A stretch of 64,000 nucleotides of DNA from positions 1 to 64,000 of the forward strand of contig REAW01000009.1 of assembly GCA_004293725.1 (NCBI GenBank), read 5' to 3'. Of the stretch, positions 9,210 through 18,924 are shown one piece after another. The number at the start of each line of letters is the position of its first letter. Position 1 is the first letter of the stretch. The notes beneath the pieces were generated by a model. The model was not told where the DNA came from, made no database searches, and worked only from the letters and a program-made list of their open reading frames with translations. Made by a program: the position numbers and the translations under genes. The DNA is from Curvibacter sp. Its GTDB lineage: Bacteria > Pseudomonadota > Gammaproteobacteria > Burkholderiales > Burkholderiaceae_C.

Positions 9210-10232
9210 TCAGGCTTTGCGGTTGGCGAGCCAGTGTACGTATTTGGTAACGCCGGTTTGCACATCCACAAAGGCATGGTCGCATCCCGCGGATCGCAGC
9301 GCCGAGAGATCTGCCTGGGTGTAGCACTGGTACTTGCCGCGCAGCGCGTCGGGGAATGCGGTGTATTCAATCAAGCCTTGGGCCGAAATGTCTTGCAATG
9401 GCAAAGCGCTTTCTCCGCGCAGGCCCCGCATGGCGTTTACCACGGAGCTGGCGACGTCGTTGAACGGTTGGGCCCGGCCGGAGCCAAGGTTGAAGATGCC
9501 GCTTTGGCCTGGGTGGTCAAAGAACCAGAGGTTGACGGCTACTACGTCGTCAATAAAGACGAAGTCGCGCATCTGGCCGCCTTGCGGGTAGCCACCGTAC
9601 TCGCCAAACAACTTGACTTTGCCTTCGGTATTGAACTGGTGGTACTGATGAAAGGCCACGCTGGCCATACGACCCTTGTGCTGCTCCCGCGGGCCGTAGA
9701 CGTTGAAGTAGCGGAAGCCCACCACCTGCATCGTCTTGCCGGCTTTGGTGCGCTGAAAATCGTTGCCACACTCGCGGCGCATGCGTTGGTCAAACAACAG
9801 CTTGGAGTAGCCATAGACGTTGAGGGGCGCTTCGAATGCGGGGTCTTCGCGGAAGGTGTCTGAGCCGCCGTAGGTGGCTGCACTGGAGGCGTACAGCAGG
9901 CGCACACCGCGCTTCTGGCAGGCTTGGAACAAATGCCAGGACAAGGTGTAGTTGTTGGACATCATGTACTTGCCGTCCTGCTCCATGGTGTCGCTGCAGG
10001 CGCCTTCATGGAACACGGCTTCTACCTGGCCAAAGTGGCCTGATGCAAACTCGTCGTAAAAGGTGTTTGCATCCACATAGTCGGCAATCTGCAGGTCGGC
10101 CAGGTTGCGAAACTTGTCGCCCTGCTTGAGGTCATCTACCGCAATGATGTCGGTCATGCCGCGCGCATTGAGCCCGGCAATGATGTTGCTGCCAATAAAG
10201 CCGGCCGCGCCGGTAACCACGATGCGTGTCAT
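9210..10232 (-). CDS. hldD: ADP-L-glycero-D-manno-heptose 6-epimerase
   Basis: This 340-residue member of the extended short-chain dehydrogenase family has the NAD(P)-binding [11 protein letters not shown] (residues 7-17) and the catalytic YxxxK at Y140-K144. The family segment [21 protein letters not shown] is also present. HldD converts ADP-D-glycero- to ADP-L-glycero-D-manno-heptose, the last step of the heptose donor used for the lipopolysaccharide inner core. The gene overlaps hldA by 4 bases, so two steps of the same pathway are translationally coupled. Length is normal. Confidence 0.96.
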   Translation of the reverse strand: MTRIVVTGAAGFIGSNIIAGLNARGMTDIIAVDDLKQGDKFRNLADLQIADYVDANTFYDEFASGHFGQVEAVFHEGACSDTMEQDGKYMMSNNYTLSWHLFQACQKRGVRLLYASSAATYGGSDTFREDPAFEAPLNVYGYSKLLFDQRMRRECGNDFQRTKAGKTMQVVGFRYFNVYGPREQHKGRMASVAFHQYHQFNTEGKVKLFGEYGGYPQGGQMRDFVFIDDVVAVNLWFFDHPGQSGIFNLGSGRAQPFNDVASSVVNAMRGLRGESALPLQDISAQGLIEYTAFPDALRGKYQCYTQADLSALRSAGCDHAFVDVQTGVTKYVHWLANRKA

Positions 10233-11167
10233 GCAAAAAGCTCCTCGTACGACACCGTGGCGGTGCCAAATTTGCCCACTACCAATCCACCAGCCCGGTT
10301 GGCAAGGGGTACTGCCTCGCGCAGGCTCATGCCAGCGGCCACCAAAGTGGCCATGGTCGCAATCACGGTGTCGCCGGCACCCGTGACGTCAAACACTTCG
10401 CGGGCTTGTGCACTCACATGCAGCTGGCCTGCGGCGTCAAATAGCGTCATGCCTTCCTCACTGCGTGTCAGCAGCACAGCGTCCAACTGCAGCCGAGTGC
10501 GCAAGTTGTGCACTTTGGTGCGCAAATCATCTTCACTGGACCAGACGCCAACGACTTGTTGGAGCTCCGCGCGGTTAGGTGTGATGACGCTGGCGTTCTG
10601 ATATCGCGAGTAGTCACTGCCTTTGGGGTCAATCAGTATGGGCTTCCCGGCGGCGCGTGCGCGTGCAATCATGTCGCCGACATGGGCCAGGCCCCCCTTG
10701 CCGTAGTCCGAGAAAAGGACTGCATCATGTTCGGGCAGCAGGCCGTCAAAAACCGCAGTCTGGCCCGCGAGGATTTCATGGTTCGGGGTGTTCTCAAAGT
10801 CCAGGCGAATCAGTTGTTGCTGGCGGCCAATAACGCGTAGCTTGACGGTGGTCTTGAGCGCACTATCGCGGCCGAAATGGGTGCGGATTCCGGTGGTGGC
10901 AACCAACGCTTCAAGTTTGTGGCTCGCTTCGTCATCCCCTACAACGGTCAGTAGAGACGCCTGTGCGCCTAACGTGGCGGCGTTAAACGCTACGTTGGCA
11001 GCACCGCCGCAGCGTTCTTCTTCACGCGTTATGCGCACCACGGGCACTGGCGCCTCTGGCGAGATGCGGTCGACCGCACCGTACCAGTAGCGGTCTAGCA
11101 TTACATCGCCCACCACCAATACGCGGGCGTTTGCCAATTGTTCTTTTGCAATAGTCATCGTCGTCAT
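10229..11167 (-). CDS. hldA: D-glycero-beta-D-manno-heptose-7-phosphate kinase (HldA/RfaE domain 1)
   Basis: This 312-residue PfkB-family sugar kinase has [11 protein letters not shown] near the N-terminus (20-30), [12 protein letters not shown] (51-62) and the C-terminal anion hole and catalytic base motif GAGDT at 263-267. It corresponds to the kinase half of enterobacterial HldE. The adenylyltransferase half is absent, as in many Burkholderiales where it is a separate gene. It phosphorylates heptose 7-phosphate for LPS inner-core synthesis. Two ATG codons, at 11167 and 11158, are both possible starts. Confidence 0.94.
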   Translation of the reverse strand: MTTMTIAKEQLANARVLVVGDVMLDRYWYGAVDRISPEAPVPVVRITREEERCGGAANVAFNAATLGAQASLLTVVGDDEASHKLEALVATTGIRTHFGRDSALKTTVKLRVIGRQQQLIRLDFENTPNHEILAGQTAVFDGLLPEHDAVLFSDYGKGGLAHVGDMIARARAAGKPILIDPKGSDYSRYQNASVITPNRAELQQVVGVWSSEDDLRTKVHNLRTRLQLDAVLLTRSEEGMTLFDAAGQLHVSAQAREVFDVTGAGDTVIATMATLVAAGMSLREAVPLANRAGGLVVGKFGTATVSYEELFA

Positions 11168-11219
11168 TTCAATTTACAGAAGCGCAAGTGGCCGAAAGGT
11201 TGGCTGTAATTGGGCGTCT

Positions 11220-12377
11220 TCATAGCTCCTCTACACGGCGTGCAGGGTAACTGTCCCAAGCCTGGCAGCCGGGGCATTGCCAGAAATGCACTTTGGCTTC
11301 AAATCCGCAGGCGGCACAGCGGTAGCGTGTCAGGGGTTTAACGGCGTGGTCGAGTGCGCGCTGAACATGGGGGTGGAAAGCCTCGTGTTCGAGTTTTTCA
11401 CCTGCGATCCACTTGGCTGCAGCCACGAGTGATGGCTCGGTTTCCAGGTGGCGGGCATACCACTCGCGTGCAGTCGGGGTGGTCAAGGTTCCGGCCGCTT
11501 CGAGCGCCACGATGGCATCCAACACATCCAGTGAATGACCCTGGGTGTAGGTGCTTTTCAACAATTGCAGCGCCTGCAATTCTTGACCAGCCGCAACCGC
11601 CTGTTGGGCGAGCAGGGGTGCTATCAGCCCCACCGCATTGGGTGCAGCGTGAATGGCATCGGTCAGTGTGGAGCAAGCCAGTGCCGAATCGCCCGCACGG
11701 CTGTGCAGTTGGGCCAGATCCATGCGAGGGCGGGGCGCTTCGGGTGCGGTGGCAATGGCTTCATCCAGCAAGGCATGTGCTTGCGCGCTCTGGCCTGCGG
11801 CCACCAAGGTGGCAGATTGCTCACACAAATAGTGGGCCAGACGGCCTTTGAAGCTGCCTTGTTCGCTGGACTCGAGCTTTTGTGCGACCAGTGCTGCATG
11901 CTCCCAATCGCGTGAGCGTTCGTAGTTGGCCAGCAAGGCCAAGCGGGCTTGGGCTTCAAAGCGTGTGCCCTCCAGCTTGAGCAGGGCCTCTTCTGCACGG
12001 TCCAGCAAGCCAGCCTTGAGGTAGTCCAGTGCCAGCGCGTGCTGCGCGCGGTGGCGGTCGTCTTGACTGAGGTCCCCTCGCGAGAGCAAGTGTTCGTGGA
12101 CTCGTACAGCGCGTTCGTATTCACCCCGGCGCCGGAACAGGTTGCCCAATGCAAAGTGCAGTTCCGAGGTGTCTGGGTCGTTTTGAACGGCTTCGATGAA
12201 GGCGTCGATCGCCTGATCTTGCTGCTCGTTCAGCAGAAAATTGAGGCCTTTGAAGTAAGCCTTGGGCGCCTGGCGGTTTTCCATGCGCAGTTGACGCAGG
12301 TCCATACGCGAGGCCAGCCATCCCAACACAAAGGCCACGGGCAGGCCCATGAGGATCAGCGTGATTTCAAAGTCCAT
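11220..12377 (-). CDS. lapB: Lipopolysaccharide assembly protein LapB (YciM)
   Basis: The 385-residue protein has one N-terminal membrane helix (about residues 4-19), a long stretch of tetratricopeptide repeats (about 35-340), and a C-terminal rubredoxin-like zinc ribbon with two CxxC pairs (CAACGF and CPGCQAW). LapB in enterobacteria brings LpxC to the FtsH protease and so sets the rate of lipid A synthesis. Start ATG at 12377 gives the conserved MDFEITLILMG N-terminus; the frame is open further upstream within lapA. It overlaps lapA by 11 bases and is followed by hldA and hldD, so regulation and synthesis of LPS lie together. Confidence 0.94.
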   Translation of the reverse strand: MDFEITLILMGLPVAFVLGWLASRMDLRQLRMENRQAPKAYFKGLNFLLNEQQDQAIDAFIEAVQNDPDTSELHFALGNLFRRRGEYERAVRVHEHLLSRGDLSQDDRHRAQHALALDYLKAGLLDRAEEALLKLEGTRFEAQARLALLANYERSRDWEHAALVAQKLESSEQGSFKGRLAHYLCEQSATLVAAGQSAQAHALLDEAIATAPEAPRPRMDLAQLHSRAGDSALACSTLTDAIHAAPNAVGLIAPLLAQQAVAAGQELQALQLLKSTYTQGHSLDVLDAIVALEAAGTLTTPTAREWYARHLETEPSLVAAAKWIAGEKLEHEAFHPHVQRALDHAVKPLTRYRCAACGFEAKVHFWQCPGCQAWDSYPARRVEEL

Positions 12378-12681
12378 GCGTGGGCGGGGTAAGGTTTTTT
12401 TCGGCGTCAGCAGTCGCGCTAGCCAACGTGGTGGCGACCAGCGTGCGAGCTTGTTTGGCGGCATGCCGATGGCGCCACCAGCGCGGCACCATTCCCAGCA
12501 CTCCTATGGCGACACCGGCGGAAAAAGTAATCAGCACCACCAGCACCATGGGCGCAGTCCAGCGCGTCCCAAAGAAGAACTGCACGGTGACATCGCCCTG
12601 GTTGTTCAGGGCGAAAGCGAACAGGGTAAAAAAAATGGCCGCTTTAAGTAGCCACTTAAAGAGCCATACGAACTGTTTCAT
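12367..12681 (-). CDS. lapA: LapA-family (DUF1049) inner membrane protein
   Basis: This 104-residue protein has two membrane helices (about 9-27 and 44-66) separated by a short loop with NNQGDVTVQFFFG, the DUF1049/LapA pattern. LapA is the small membrane partner of LapB in LPS assembly. A clear ribosome site (GAGGAGA) precedes ATG at 12681. The last codons overlap lapB by 11 bases. The C-terminal 35 residues are basic then polar and probably cytoplasmic. Confidence 0.92.
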   Translation of the reverse strand: MKQFVWLFKWLLKAAIFFTLFAFALNNQGDVTVQFFFGTRWTAPMVLVVLITFSAGVAIGVLGMVPRWWRHRHAAKQARTLVATTLASATADAEKNLTPPTHGL

Positions 12682-12709
12682 TCATCTCCTCGGTGGCTGG
12701 AGATTCTAC

Positions 12710-13021
12710 TCAGGGATTGGTCTTGGCTTCCAACTCGACCGTGCGTTGGTCTACGGTTTCTCGCAGGGCCTTGCCTGGCTTGAAGTGCGGCACGCGTTTT
12801 TCGGGAATGGCAACACTTTCCCCACTGCGAGGATTGCGGCCCATGCGGGGCGGACGACGGTTGATCGAGAAGCTGCCAAAGCCACGAATTTCAATGCGAT
12901 GACCGCGTACCAGTGCGTCGTTCATGGCGTCCAGAATGGCCTTCACTGCGAACTCGGCGTCGCGGTGGGTGAGTTGGCTGAAACGGTTGGCCAGTTCTTC
13001 AACGAGGTCGGAGCGAGTCAT
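12710..13021 (-). CDS. ihfB: Integration host factor subunit beta
   Basis: This 103-residue member of the HU/IHF family has the DNA-binding arm sequence [20 protein letters not shown] (46-65) with the conserved Arg-Asn-Pro tip that intercalates into DNA. IHF-beta pairs with IHF-alpha and bends DNA at specific sites; it commonly assists sigma-54 promoters such as that of glnA. It follows rpsA, as in most beta- and gammaproteobacteria. A strong hairpin terminator lies between rpsA and this gene. Confidence 0.96.
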   Translation of the reverse strand: MTRSDLVEELANRFSQLTHRDAEFAVKAILDAMNDALVRGHRIEIRGFGSFSINRRPPRMGRNPRSGESVAIPEKRVPHFKPGKALRETVDQRTVELEAKTNP

Positions 13022-13046
13022 AAGTGTTCAAGCGAGGACTAAGACA

Positions 13047-13087
13047 AAACGACCGGTGCCCCAGCACACGCTGGGCCACCGGTCGTT
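13047..13087 (-). terminator. Rho-independent terminator between rpsA and ihfB
   Basis: A near-perfect inverted repeat (ACGACCGGTG ... CACCGGTCGT with an inner CCAGC/GCTGG stem) is followed on the minus strand by TTTTGTCTT. It would end or attenuate rpsA transcripts about 64 bases past the rpsA stop, just before ihfB. Confidence 0.85.
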
Positions 13088-13150
13088 CGATCAGATCAAC
13101 AACATATCAGATGTTTTGTAAGACAGAACTTTGGCTCTGTCCCCAACTGA

Positions 13151-14833
13151 TTAGGAGTTGTTATCCAGTTTAGCGCGCAACAAGGCGCCCAAGCTGGTGG
13201 TACCAGCGTTTTCGCGGGCAGACTGCTGGCTCAGGGTCTGCATGGCTTCGTTTTGATCAGCCATATCCTTTGCCTTGATGGACAACTGGATGTTGCGGGT
13301 CTTGCGATCCACGTTCACCACCACAGCCGTCACTTCGTCGCCTTCTTTCAGTACGTTGCGAGCGTCTTCCACGCGGTCGCGGCTGATTTCAGAGGCGCGC
13401 AGGTAACCGATGATGTCTTCACCGAGGTCAATCTCAGCGCCCTTGGCGTCCACGGTCTTGACCTTGCCGGTCACGATCTGGCCCTTGTCGTTGACGGACA
13501 CAAAAGTGGTGAATGGATCGGAGTCCAACTGCTTGATACCCAGGGAGATGCGTTCGCGGTCCACGTCCACAGCCAAGACCAGGGCTTCAACTTCTTGACC
13601 CTTCTTGAATTCGCGTACGGCGGTTTCGCCAGTTTCGTTCCAAGACAGGTCAGACAGGTGCACCAGACCGTCGATTCCAGCAGCCAGACCGACGAACACG
13701 CCGAAGTCGGTGATGGACTTGATCGGGCCCTTCACGCGGTCGCCGCGCTTGGTGTTCTGCGCAAACTCTTGCCAAGGGTTGGCCTTGCACTGCTTCATGC
13801 CCAGGGAGATACGACGCTTGTCTTCGTCGATTTCCAGAACCATGACTTCGACTTCGTCACCCAGGGCAACGATCTTCGAAGGAGCAACGTTCTTGTTGGT
13901 CCAGTCCATTTCGGACACGTGCACCAAACCTTCGATGCCTGGCTCGAGTTCCACAAACGCGCCGTAGTCGGCGATGTTGGTGATCTTGCCGAACATGCGG
14001 GTACCCTGGGGGTAGCGGCGGTTCACGCCCATCCAAGGATCGTCGCCCATTTGCTTCAGACCCAGAGACACGCGGTTCTTTTCGGTGTCGAACTTCAGAA
14101 TCTTGGCAGTGATTTCCTGGCCAGCCGTCACGACTTCGGAAGGGTGACGGACGCGGCGCCATGCCATGTCGGTGATGTGCAGCAGGCCGTCAATACCGCC
14201 CAGGTCCACGAATGCACCGTATTCGGTGATGTTCTTGACCACGCCTTGCACCACAGAACCTTCTTTGAGGGTGGCCATCAAGTTGGCGCGCTCGGCACCC
14301 ATGGATGCTTCCACCACTGCGCGGCGTGACAGCACGACGTTGTTGCGCTTGCGGTCGAGCTTGATAACCTTGAATTCCAAGGTCTTGTTTTCGTACGGAG
14401 ACAGGTCTTTGGTAGGACGTGTGTCGACCAAAGAACCAGGCAAGAATGCGCGGATGCCGTTGACCAGAACGGTCAGGCCGCCCTTGACCTTGCCGCTGGT
14501 AGTACCAGTGACAAACTCACCGGATTCCAGAGATTTCTCCAAGGACATCCACGAAGCGAGGCGCTTGGCAGTGTCGCGGCTGACGATGGTGTCGCCGTAG
14601 CCGTTTTCCATAGCCACGATGGCCACGGACACAAACTCACCTACTTGAACTTCGAGTTCACCCTTGTCGCTTTTAAATTCTGACAATGGAACGTACGCTT
14701 CGGACTTGAGACCAGCGTTGACCACGACAAAGCTGTGTTCGATACGAACAACTTCAGCGGTGACGACTTCGCCAATGCGGGTTTCAGAGCGTTTTTGTGA
14801 CTCTTCAAATAGGGCTGCGAAAGATTCAGACAT
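13151..14833 (-). CDS. rpsA: 30S ribosomal protein S1
   Basis: The 560-residue protein has six S1 (OB-fold RNA-binding) domains in tandem, seen as repeated [20 protein letters not shown] segments (for example [19 protein letters not shown] and [20 protein letters not shown]). S1 binds mRNA upstream of the start codon and delivers it to the 30S subunit. ATG at 14833 begins [12 protein letters not shown], the normal N-terminus; the open frame upstream is not coding. It lies between aroA-cmk and ihfB, the classical order. Expression is usually autoregulated through the leader, but I did not identify that structure. Confidence 0.97.
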   Translation of the reverse strand: MSESFAALFEESQKRSETRIGEVVTAEVVRIEHSFVVVNAGLKSEAYVPLSEFKSDKGELEVQVGEFVSVAIVAMENGYGDTIVSRDTAKRLASWMSLEKSLESGEFVTGTTSGKVKGGLTVLVNGIRAFLPGSLVDTRPTKDLSPYENKTLEFKVIKLDRKRNNVVLSRRAVVEASMGAERANLMATLKEGSVVQGVVKNITEYGAFVDLGGIDGLLHITDMAWRRVRHPSEVVTAGQEITAKILKFDTEKNRVSLGLKQMGDDPWMGVNRRYPQGTRMFGKITNIADYGAFVELEPGIEGLVHVSEMDWTNKNVAPSKIVALGDEVEVMVLEIDEDKRRISLGMKQCKANPWQEFAQNTKRGDRVKGPIKSITDFGVFVGLAAGIDGLVHLSDLSWNETGETAVREFKKGQEVEALVLAVDVDRERISLGIKQLDSDPFTTFVSVNDKGQIVTGKVKTVDAKGAEIDLGEDIIGYLRASEISRDRVEDARNVLKEGDEVTAVVVNVDRKTRNIQLSIKAKDMADQNEAMQTLSQQSARENAGTTSLGALLRAKLDNNS

Positions 14834-14936
14834 GTGTTTTGCGGTTGTTACCGCGGGGTTAAGTTGTTGAACCCCACTGCCAGTGCGCAGACGCGCGAGA
14901 GGAGCAATGGGGACCAGGTTGCCTCTCTGGCCGGGG

Positions 14937-16934
14937 CTAGAAAGGCTGTTTGCTTTGCCACCAGGCCAACACCGTTTCAACAGACGATTCGACTGTTAAA
15001 TCCGAGTTATCCAGCAACTGGGCATCTTTGGCAGGCTTCAAGGGGGCGACAGAGCGGGACGAGTCCCGCGCGTCGCGCGCCTCTAGGTCGGCACGAAGAC
15101 TGTCGATTGTAGTGGGAATTCCCTTTGAAATCAACTGCTTATAGCGCCGCTCCGCGCGACGGGCTGCGCTCGCGGTCAGGAAGACCTTGAGTGGGGCATC
15201 TGGAAAGATCACGGTACCCATGTCGCGACCATCTGCCACCAAGCCGGGGAGGCTACGGAAATTTCGCTGCAAATCGATTAACGCGTTGCGAACGGCGGGG
15301 AATGCAGACACTTTGGAGGCATTCATGCCGGCCTCTTCAGTGCGAATCGCCTCGCTGACATCTTCTTGAGCCAGCCAGATGTGGCTGCCTTCGAAGTGAA
15401 TGGGCAGGCTTTTGAGCAGGGCTACGATGGCATCCTCATGGGCCACATCCAACGTGATGCCGGCTCGGGTGGCTGCAAGCCCGGTGATGCGGTAAAGCGA
15501 ACCAGAGTCCAGGAAGTGGTAACCCAGACTTTTGGCCAACACGGCAGCCAAGGTACCTTTCCCTGAGGCAGTGGGACCATCGACACAGACGACTGGAATG
15601 GCGGTGGAGTCTGTGCTGGCAACCGAAAACAGGGCTTCAAAATAGTCCGGGAATGTTTTTGCTACACATTGGGGGTCTTCAATGCGCACAGGAACGCGGG
15701 CTGGATTCCAGGCGGCCAACGAGAAGCACATGGCGACTCGGTGGTCATCGTAGGTATGGATGCTGGCGGCTTTCCAATCAGAAAGGTTGGTCGGAGGCGT
15801 TACTTCAATGAAGTCTGTGCCCTCTACCACCGTAGCGCCCAGCTTGCGCAACTCGGTGGCCATGGCCGCGATGCGGTCGGTTTCTTTGACCCGCCAGCTT
15901 GCGATGTTGCGCAAGCGGGTGGTGCCGTTGGCATACAAGGCCATCACGGCCAGTGTCATGGCGGCGTCGGGGATGTGGTTGCAGTCGAGGTCGATCGCCT
16001 TCAGGGGCCAGGACCCGCGTTGAATGTGCAGCCAGTTGGGGCCGCTTTCAATGTGCGCCCCCATGGATTGGGCAGCGTCCAAAAAGCGAATGTCACCCTG
16101 AATAGAGTCAGCACCAACGCCGTGAATTTTTATGCCATTTATGCCATTTGCGCCCGTAGTTATTGCGCCAATCGCTATGAAATAGCTAGCGCTTGAGGCA
16201 TCTGCTTCCACATGAATTTCGCCGGGGGACGTAAGCTTGGCACCCGCCGGAATGGTGAAGCGTTCCCAGCCATCGCGTCGCACGTGGACGCCAAAGCGAG
16301 CCAGCAGGTTGAGGGTGATTTCAATATAGGGACGGGAAATGAGCTCGCCAACTACCTCGATCACAATGTCCTTGGCGGCCACCAAGGGCAATGCCATCAA
16401 TAGTGCCGTGAGGAATTGGCTGGACACATCGCCGCGCACCTGGATGGGCGCGTCCAAGCGCAGGACCGGGTTGGCCACATGCAAGGGAGGGTAGCCATCG
16501 TTGCCCAAGTAGTCGATGTGGCAGCCCAGTTGGCGCAGCGCGTCTACCAGGTCTCCAATCGGGCGCTCGTGCATTCGCGGCACACCGCTGAGTTCAAAAT
16601 CACCACCTAGCACCGCCAGAGCGGCGGTCAGTGGGCGCATGGCGGTGCCTGCATTGCCCAAAAACAGCTTGGCCGATGGGTTGGGTAACTTGCCACCCAG
16701 GCCCGTGATGCGCATCGTTGCGCCCGTTTGTTCCACCCCACAGCCCAGCGTGCGCAGGGCTACCAGCATCACGCGGGTATCGTCCGAGTCCAGCAAATCG
16801 TGGATGGTAGTAGTGCCGGCACTCATTGCGGCGAGCAGCAGCACGCGGTTGGAGATGCTCTTGGAGCCGGGGAGGGTAACGGCACCCGCTGCGTGGGTAA
16901 GCGGCGGGAGGTCCAGGAAAGCGGTGGAGAACAT
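14937..16934 (-). CDS. aroA-cmk: Fused 3-phosphoshikimate 1-carboxyvinyltransferase and cytidylate kinase
   Basis: This 665-residue protein is a fusion. Residues 1 to about 435 are EPSP synthase ([16 protein letters not shown] at 21-36, the phosphate-binding [12 protein letters not shown] near 90, DDHRVAMCF near 390), which joins phosphoenolpyruvate to shikimate 3-phosphate. Residues about 443-665 are cytidylate kinase, with P-loop GPTASGKGT at about 453 and [12 protein letters not shown] near 567, which phosphorylates CMP and dCMP. Separate genes lie side by side in many bacteria; the fusion is known in Comamonadaceae. It overlaps tyrA by one base (TAATG). The loop after DASSASYF holds about five extra residues with a NGINGIK duplication, encoded by a repeat-like stretch. 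Alanine in SASYF and the proline-free motif cannot be read for glyphosate response. Confidence 0.96.
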   Translation of the reverse strand: MFSTAFLDLPPLTHAAGAVTLPGSKSISNRVLLLAAMSAGTTTIHDLLDSDDTRVMLVALRTLGCGVEQTGATMRITGLGGKLPNPSAKLFLGNAGTAMRPLTAALAVLGGDFELSGVPRMHERPIGDLVDALRQLGCHIDYLGNDGYPPLHVANPVLRLDAPIQVRGDVSSQFLTALLMALPLVAAKDIVIEVVGELISRPYIEITLNLLARFGVHVRRDGWERFTIPAGAKLTSPGEIHVEADASSASYFIAIGAITTGANGINGIKIHGVGADSIQGDIRFLDAAQSMGAHIESGPNWLHIQRGSWPLKAIDLDCNHIPDAAMTLAVMALYANGTTRLRNIASWRVKETDRIAAMATELRKLGATVVEGTDFIEVTPPTNLSDWKAASIHTYDDHRVAMCFSLAAWNPARVPVRIEDPQCVAKTFPDYFEALFSVASTDSTAIPVVCVDGPTASGKGTLAAVLAKSLGYHFLDSGSLYRITGLAATRAGITLDVAHEDAIVALLKSLPIHFEGSHIWLAQEDVSEAIRTEEAGMNASKVSAFPAVRNALIDLQRNFRSLPGLVADGRDMGTVIFPDAPLKVFLTASAARRAERRYKQLISKGIPTTIDSLRADLEARDARDSSRSVAPLKPAKDAQLLDNSDLTVESSVETVLAWWQSKQPF
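16171..16201. repeat. Dispersed-repeat-like segment inside the aroA part of aroA-cmk
   Basis: TCGCTATGAAATAGCTAGCG followed by CTTGAGGCAT resembles the intergenic copy at 60634-60697 (CGCTATGAAATGTATAGCTG then CTTGCGCAT), allowing small gaps. It is read in frame as part of the aroA coding sequence. Chance resemblance is possible because the stretch also encodes conserved ASYF residues. Confidence 0.4.
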
Positions 16935-17809
16935 TATTTGTGGTGCTTGGACGTCATAGTCCAGTTGGCCCGGGTGTTACTGGCCTGCTCGATCAGGCCT
17001 TCCAATGCATCGCCATTGCCGCTGGAGATCATCAGCTCCATGGCCTGCAGAGTGCGCTGAAAAACTTTGCTTTGCTCCAGCAGTTCTTCACGGTTAGAAA
17101 CCATGATGTCGCGCCAGATTTTGGGGTCACCCGCGGCTATGCGGGTGAAATCGCGAAACCCTGGGCCGGCAAGCGAAAGGTAGTCTTTGCCCTGGGGCTG
17201 GTTGGAGATCGCGTTCATGAGCGCAAACGCAATCAGGTGCGGCAGGTGGCTCACGGCCGCAAAGGCAGCGTCATGCTGTTCAGGCGACATTTTGAGCACC
17301 CGGCAGCCCATTGCGGTCCATACATCTACCGCTTTTTGCAGCTGGGTGGTCAGGGTTCTCTCGATGGGGGTCAGGATGACTTGTTTGCCGGCGTACAGGT
17401 CAGCGTCAGCATGCTCCACACCGGACAACTCTTTGCCTGCAATCGGGTGGGCCGGTACAAACGAGCCAACATGCTCGCGCAGTCCGCGCCGCGCGGCATC
17501 AACCACTTCGCGCTTGGTCGAGCCTACGTCCATGATTAGCGTGCTGGGTGTGACCAGGTGCTTGATGGCTTTGAAGGTCGCTTCGGTAGCCGACACAGGT
17601 ACCGCAATCAGGACGATGTCTGCGCCAGATACTGCCATCAGGGCGGAAGGTGCTTCAATGTCAATCACACCCATCAAACGGGCGCGTTCGGTGGTGGAGG
17701 GTGATTTGCTGTAGCCAACTACCCGTTTGACCAAGCCAGCGCGTTTGAGGGCCAAGGCAAACGAGCCGCCCATCAAGCCACATCCAATCAAGCCAAGTTG
17801 TTCAAACAT
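16934..17809 (-). CDS. tyrA: Prephenate dehydrogenase
   Basis: This 291-residue protein has an N-terminal NAD-binding fold ([16 protein letters not shown] at about 6-21) and the prephenate dehydrogenase core, including [13 protein letters not shown] and [19 protein letters not shown] (about 116-135) with the conserved histidine. It oxidatively decarboxylates prephenate to 4-hydroxyphenylpyruvate on the way to tyrosine. No fused chorismate mutase or ACT domain is present. A ribosome site (AGGA) precedes ATG at 17809. It lies between pheA and aroA-cmk in one operon-like run. Confidence 0.95.
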   Translation of the reverse strand: MFEQLGLIGCGLMGGSFALALKRAGLVKRVVGYSKSPSTTERARLMGVIDIEAPSALMAVSGADIVLIAVPVSATEATFKAIKHLVTPSTLIMDVGSTKREVVDAARRGLREHVGSFVPAHPIAGKELSGVEHADADLYAGKQVILTPIERTLTTQLQKAVDVWTAMGCRVLKMSPEQHDAAFAAVSHLPHLIAFALMNAISNQPQGKDYLSLAGPGFRDFTRIAAGDPKIWRDIMVSNREELLEQSKVFQRTLQAMELMISSGNGDALEGLIEQASNTRANWTMTSKHHK

Positions 17810-17830
17810 AAAGAGTCCTGCAGGGTTCCA

Positions 17831-18913
17831 TCAATCGGCCAGCGGGTAGGTTCCCAGCACTTTATAGAAGGCGCACAGGCTGGACAAGTCTTTCAGGGCC
17901 GCCGCCACAGCGGGTTGGGATGGGTGGCCTTGCAAGTCGATGTAGAAATAGTATTCCCATTGGCCAGAGCGGGCCGGCCGCGACTCAAAGCGCGTCATGG
18001 AAACGCCGTGGGCCTTGAGCGGCACCAGCATGTCGTGTACCGCACCGGGTTTATTGGGGACGGATACGACCAGGCTTGTGCAATCCTTCCCTGAAGCTCC
18101 GGGCGCGGGCAGTACGCTGGGCAGGCAGACCACCACAAAGCGCGTGCGGTTGAAGGCCTCGTCCTGGATGGCATGGGACGCAATGTGCAGGCCAAACTCG
18201 GAGCCCGCCCGTTCGCTGGCAATACCTGCCCATGCAGGGTTGCCGGCAGCTAAGCGTGCACCCTCGGCGTTGCTGGAGACAGCGCGGCGTTCGGCATCGG
18301 GCAGGTGGGTTGTCAGCCATTGTTGGCACTGGGCCAAAGCCTGGGGGTGGGCCAATACGACTTCAATGCCATCCAACGAAGCAGTGTTGCGCAACAAGTG
18401 GTGGCGAACCAGGAGGCTGATTTCACCGACGATATGCAACGGCGAGTTGAGCAACAAATCCAGCGACCGTGTCACTACGCCCTCGGTGCTGTTTTCAACA
18501 GGAATGACACCAAATTCGGCAGAGCCGGCTGTGGCCGCGTGGAAAACTTCGTCAAAGTTGGCGCACGGCACGTGGGTGATGCTGGAGCCAAAAAATCGTA
18601 GCGCCGCCTCTTCGCTAAAGGTGCCCTTGGGGCCCAGGTAGGCGACGCGCTGCGGAGCTTCGAGCGCACGGCAGGCAGACATGATCTCGCGCCAGATAAC
18701 CGCGACGCTTTCGCTTTTCAGCGCGCCCTGGTTGGCCTGTTGCAAATTACTGATGACCTGGGCTTCGCGCTCGGGACGGAAGACGGCAGAGCCTTCAACC
18801 TTCTTGATTTCTCCTACCTCGTGGGCCAAGGCTGCACGGCGGGTAAGGAGGGACAGCAGTTCTTGGTCGACGGCGTCGATCAGGACTCGGAGTTCGGGGA
18901 GTGTGCGTGCCAT
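17831..18913 (-). CDS. pheA: Bifunctional chorismate mutase/prephenate dehydratase (P-protein)
   Basis: This 360-residue protein has three parts. The first is an AroQ-type chorismate mutase (1 to about 85, LRVLIDAVDQELLSLLTRR). The second is a prephenate dehydratase domain (about 92-270, VAYLGPKGTFSEEAALRFFG, the catalytic-region NSTEGVV near 145, RTRFVVV). The third is a C-terminal ACT domain (about 277-355) with the ESRP motif used for phenylalanine feedback. The enzyme turns chorismate into phenylpyruvate. It lies 11 bases after serC and 21 before tyrA. No leader-peptide attenuator was noticed. Confidence 0.96.
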   Translation of the reverse strand: MARTLPELRVLIDAVDQELLSLLTRRAALAHEVGEIKKVEGSAVFRPEREAQVISNLQQANQGALKSESVAVIWREIMSACRALEAPQRVAYLGPKGTFSEEAALRFFGSSITHVPCANFDEVFHAATAGSAEFGVIPVENSTEGVVTRSLDLLLNSPLHIVGEISLLVRHHLLRNTASLDGIEVVLAHPQALAQCQQWLTTHLPDAERRAVSSNAEGARLAAGNPAWAGIASERAGSEFGLHIASHAIQDEAFNRTRFVVVCLPSVLPAPGASGKDCTSLVVSVPNKPGAVHDMLVPLKAHGVSMTRFESRPARSGQWEYYFYIDLQGHPSQPAVAAALKDLSSLCAFYKVLGTYPLAD

Positions 18914-18924
18914 GGTGGTGGGTG

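Noticed and set aside
13253..14329. Open frame of 358 codons antisense to rpsA
   Set aside because: Repeats in it mirror the S1 domain repeats on the other strand; no independent evidence.
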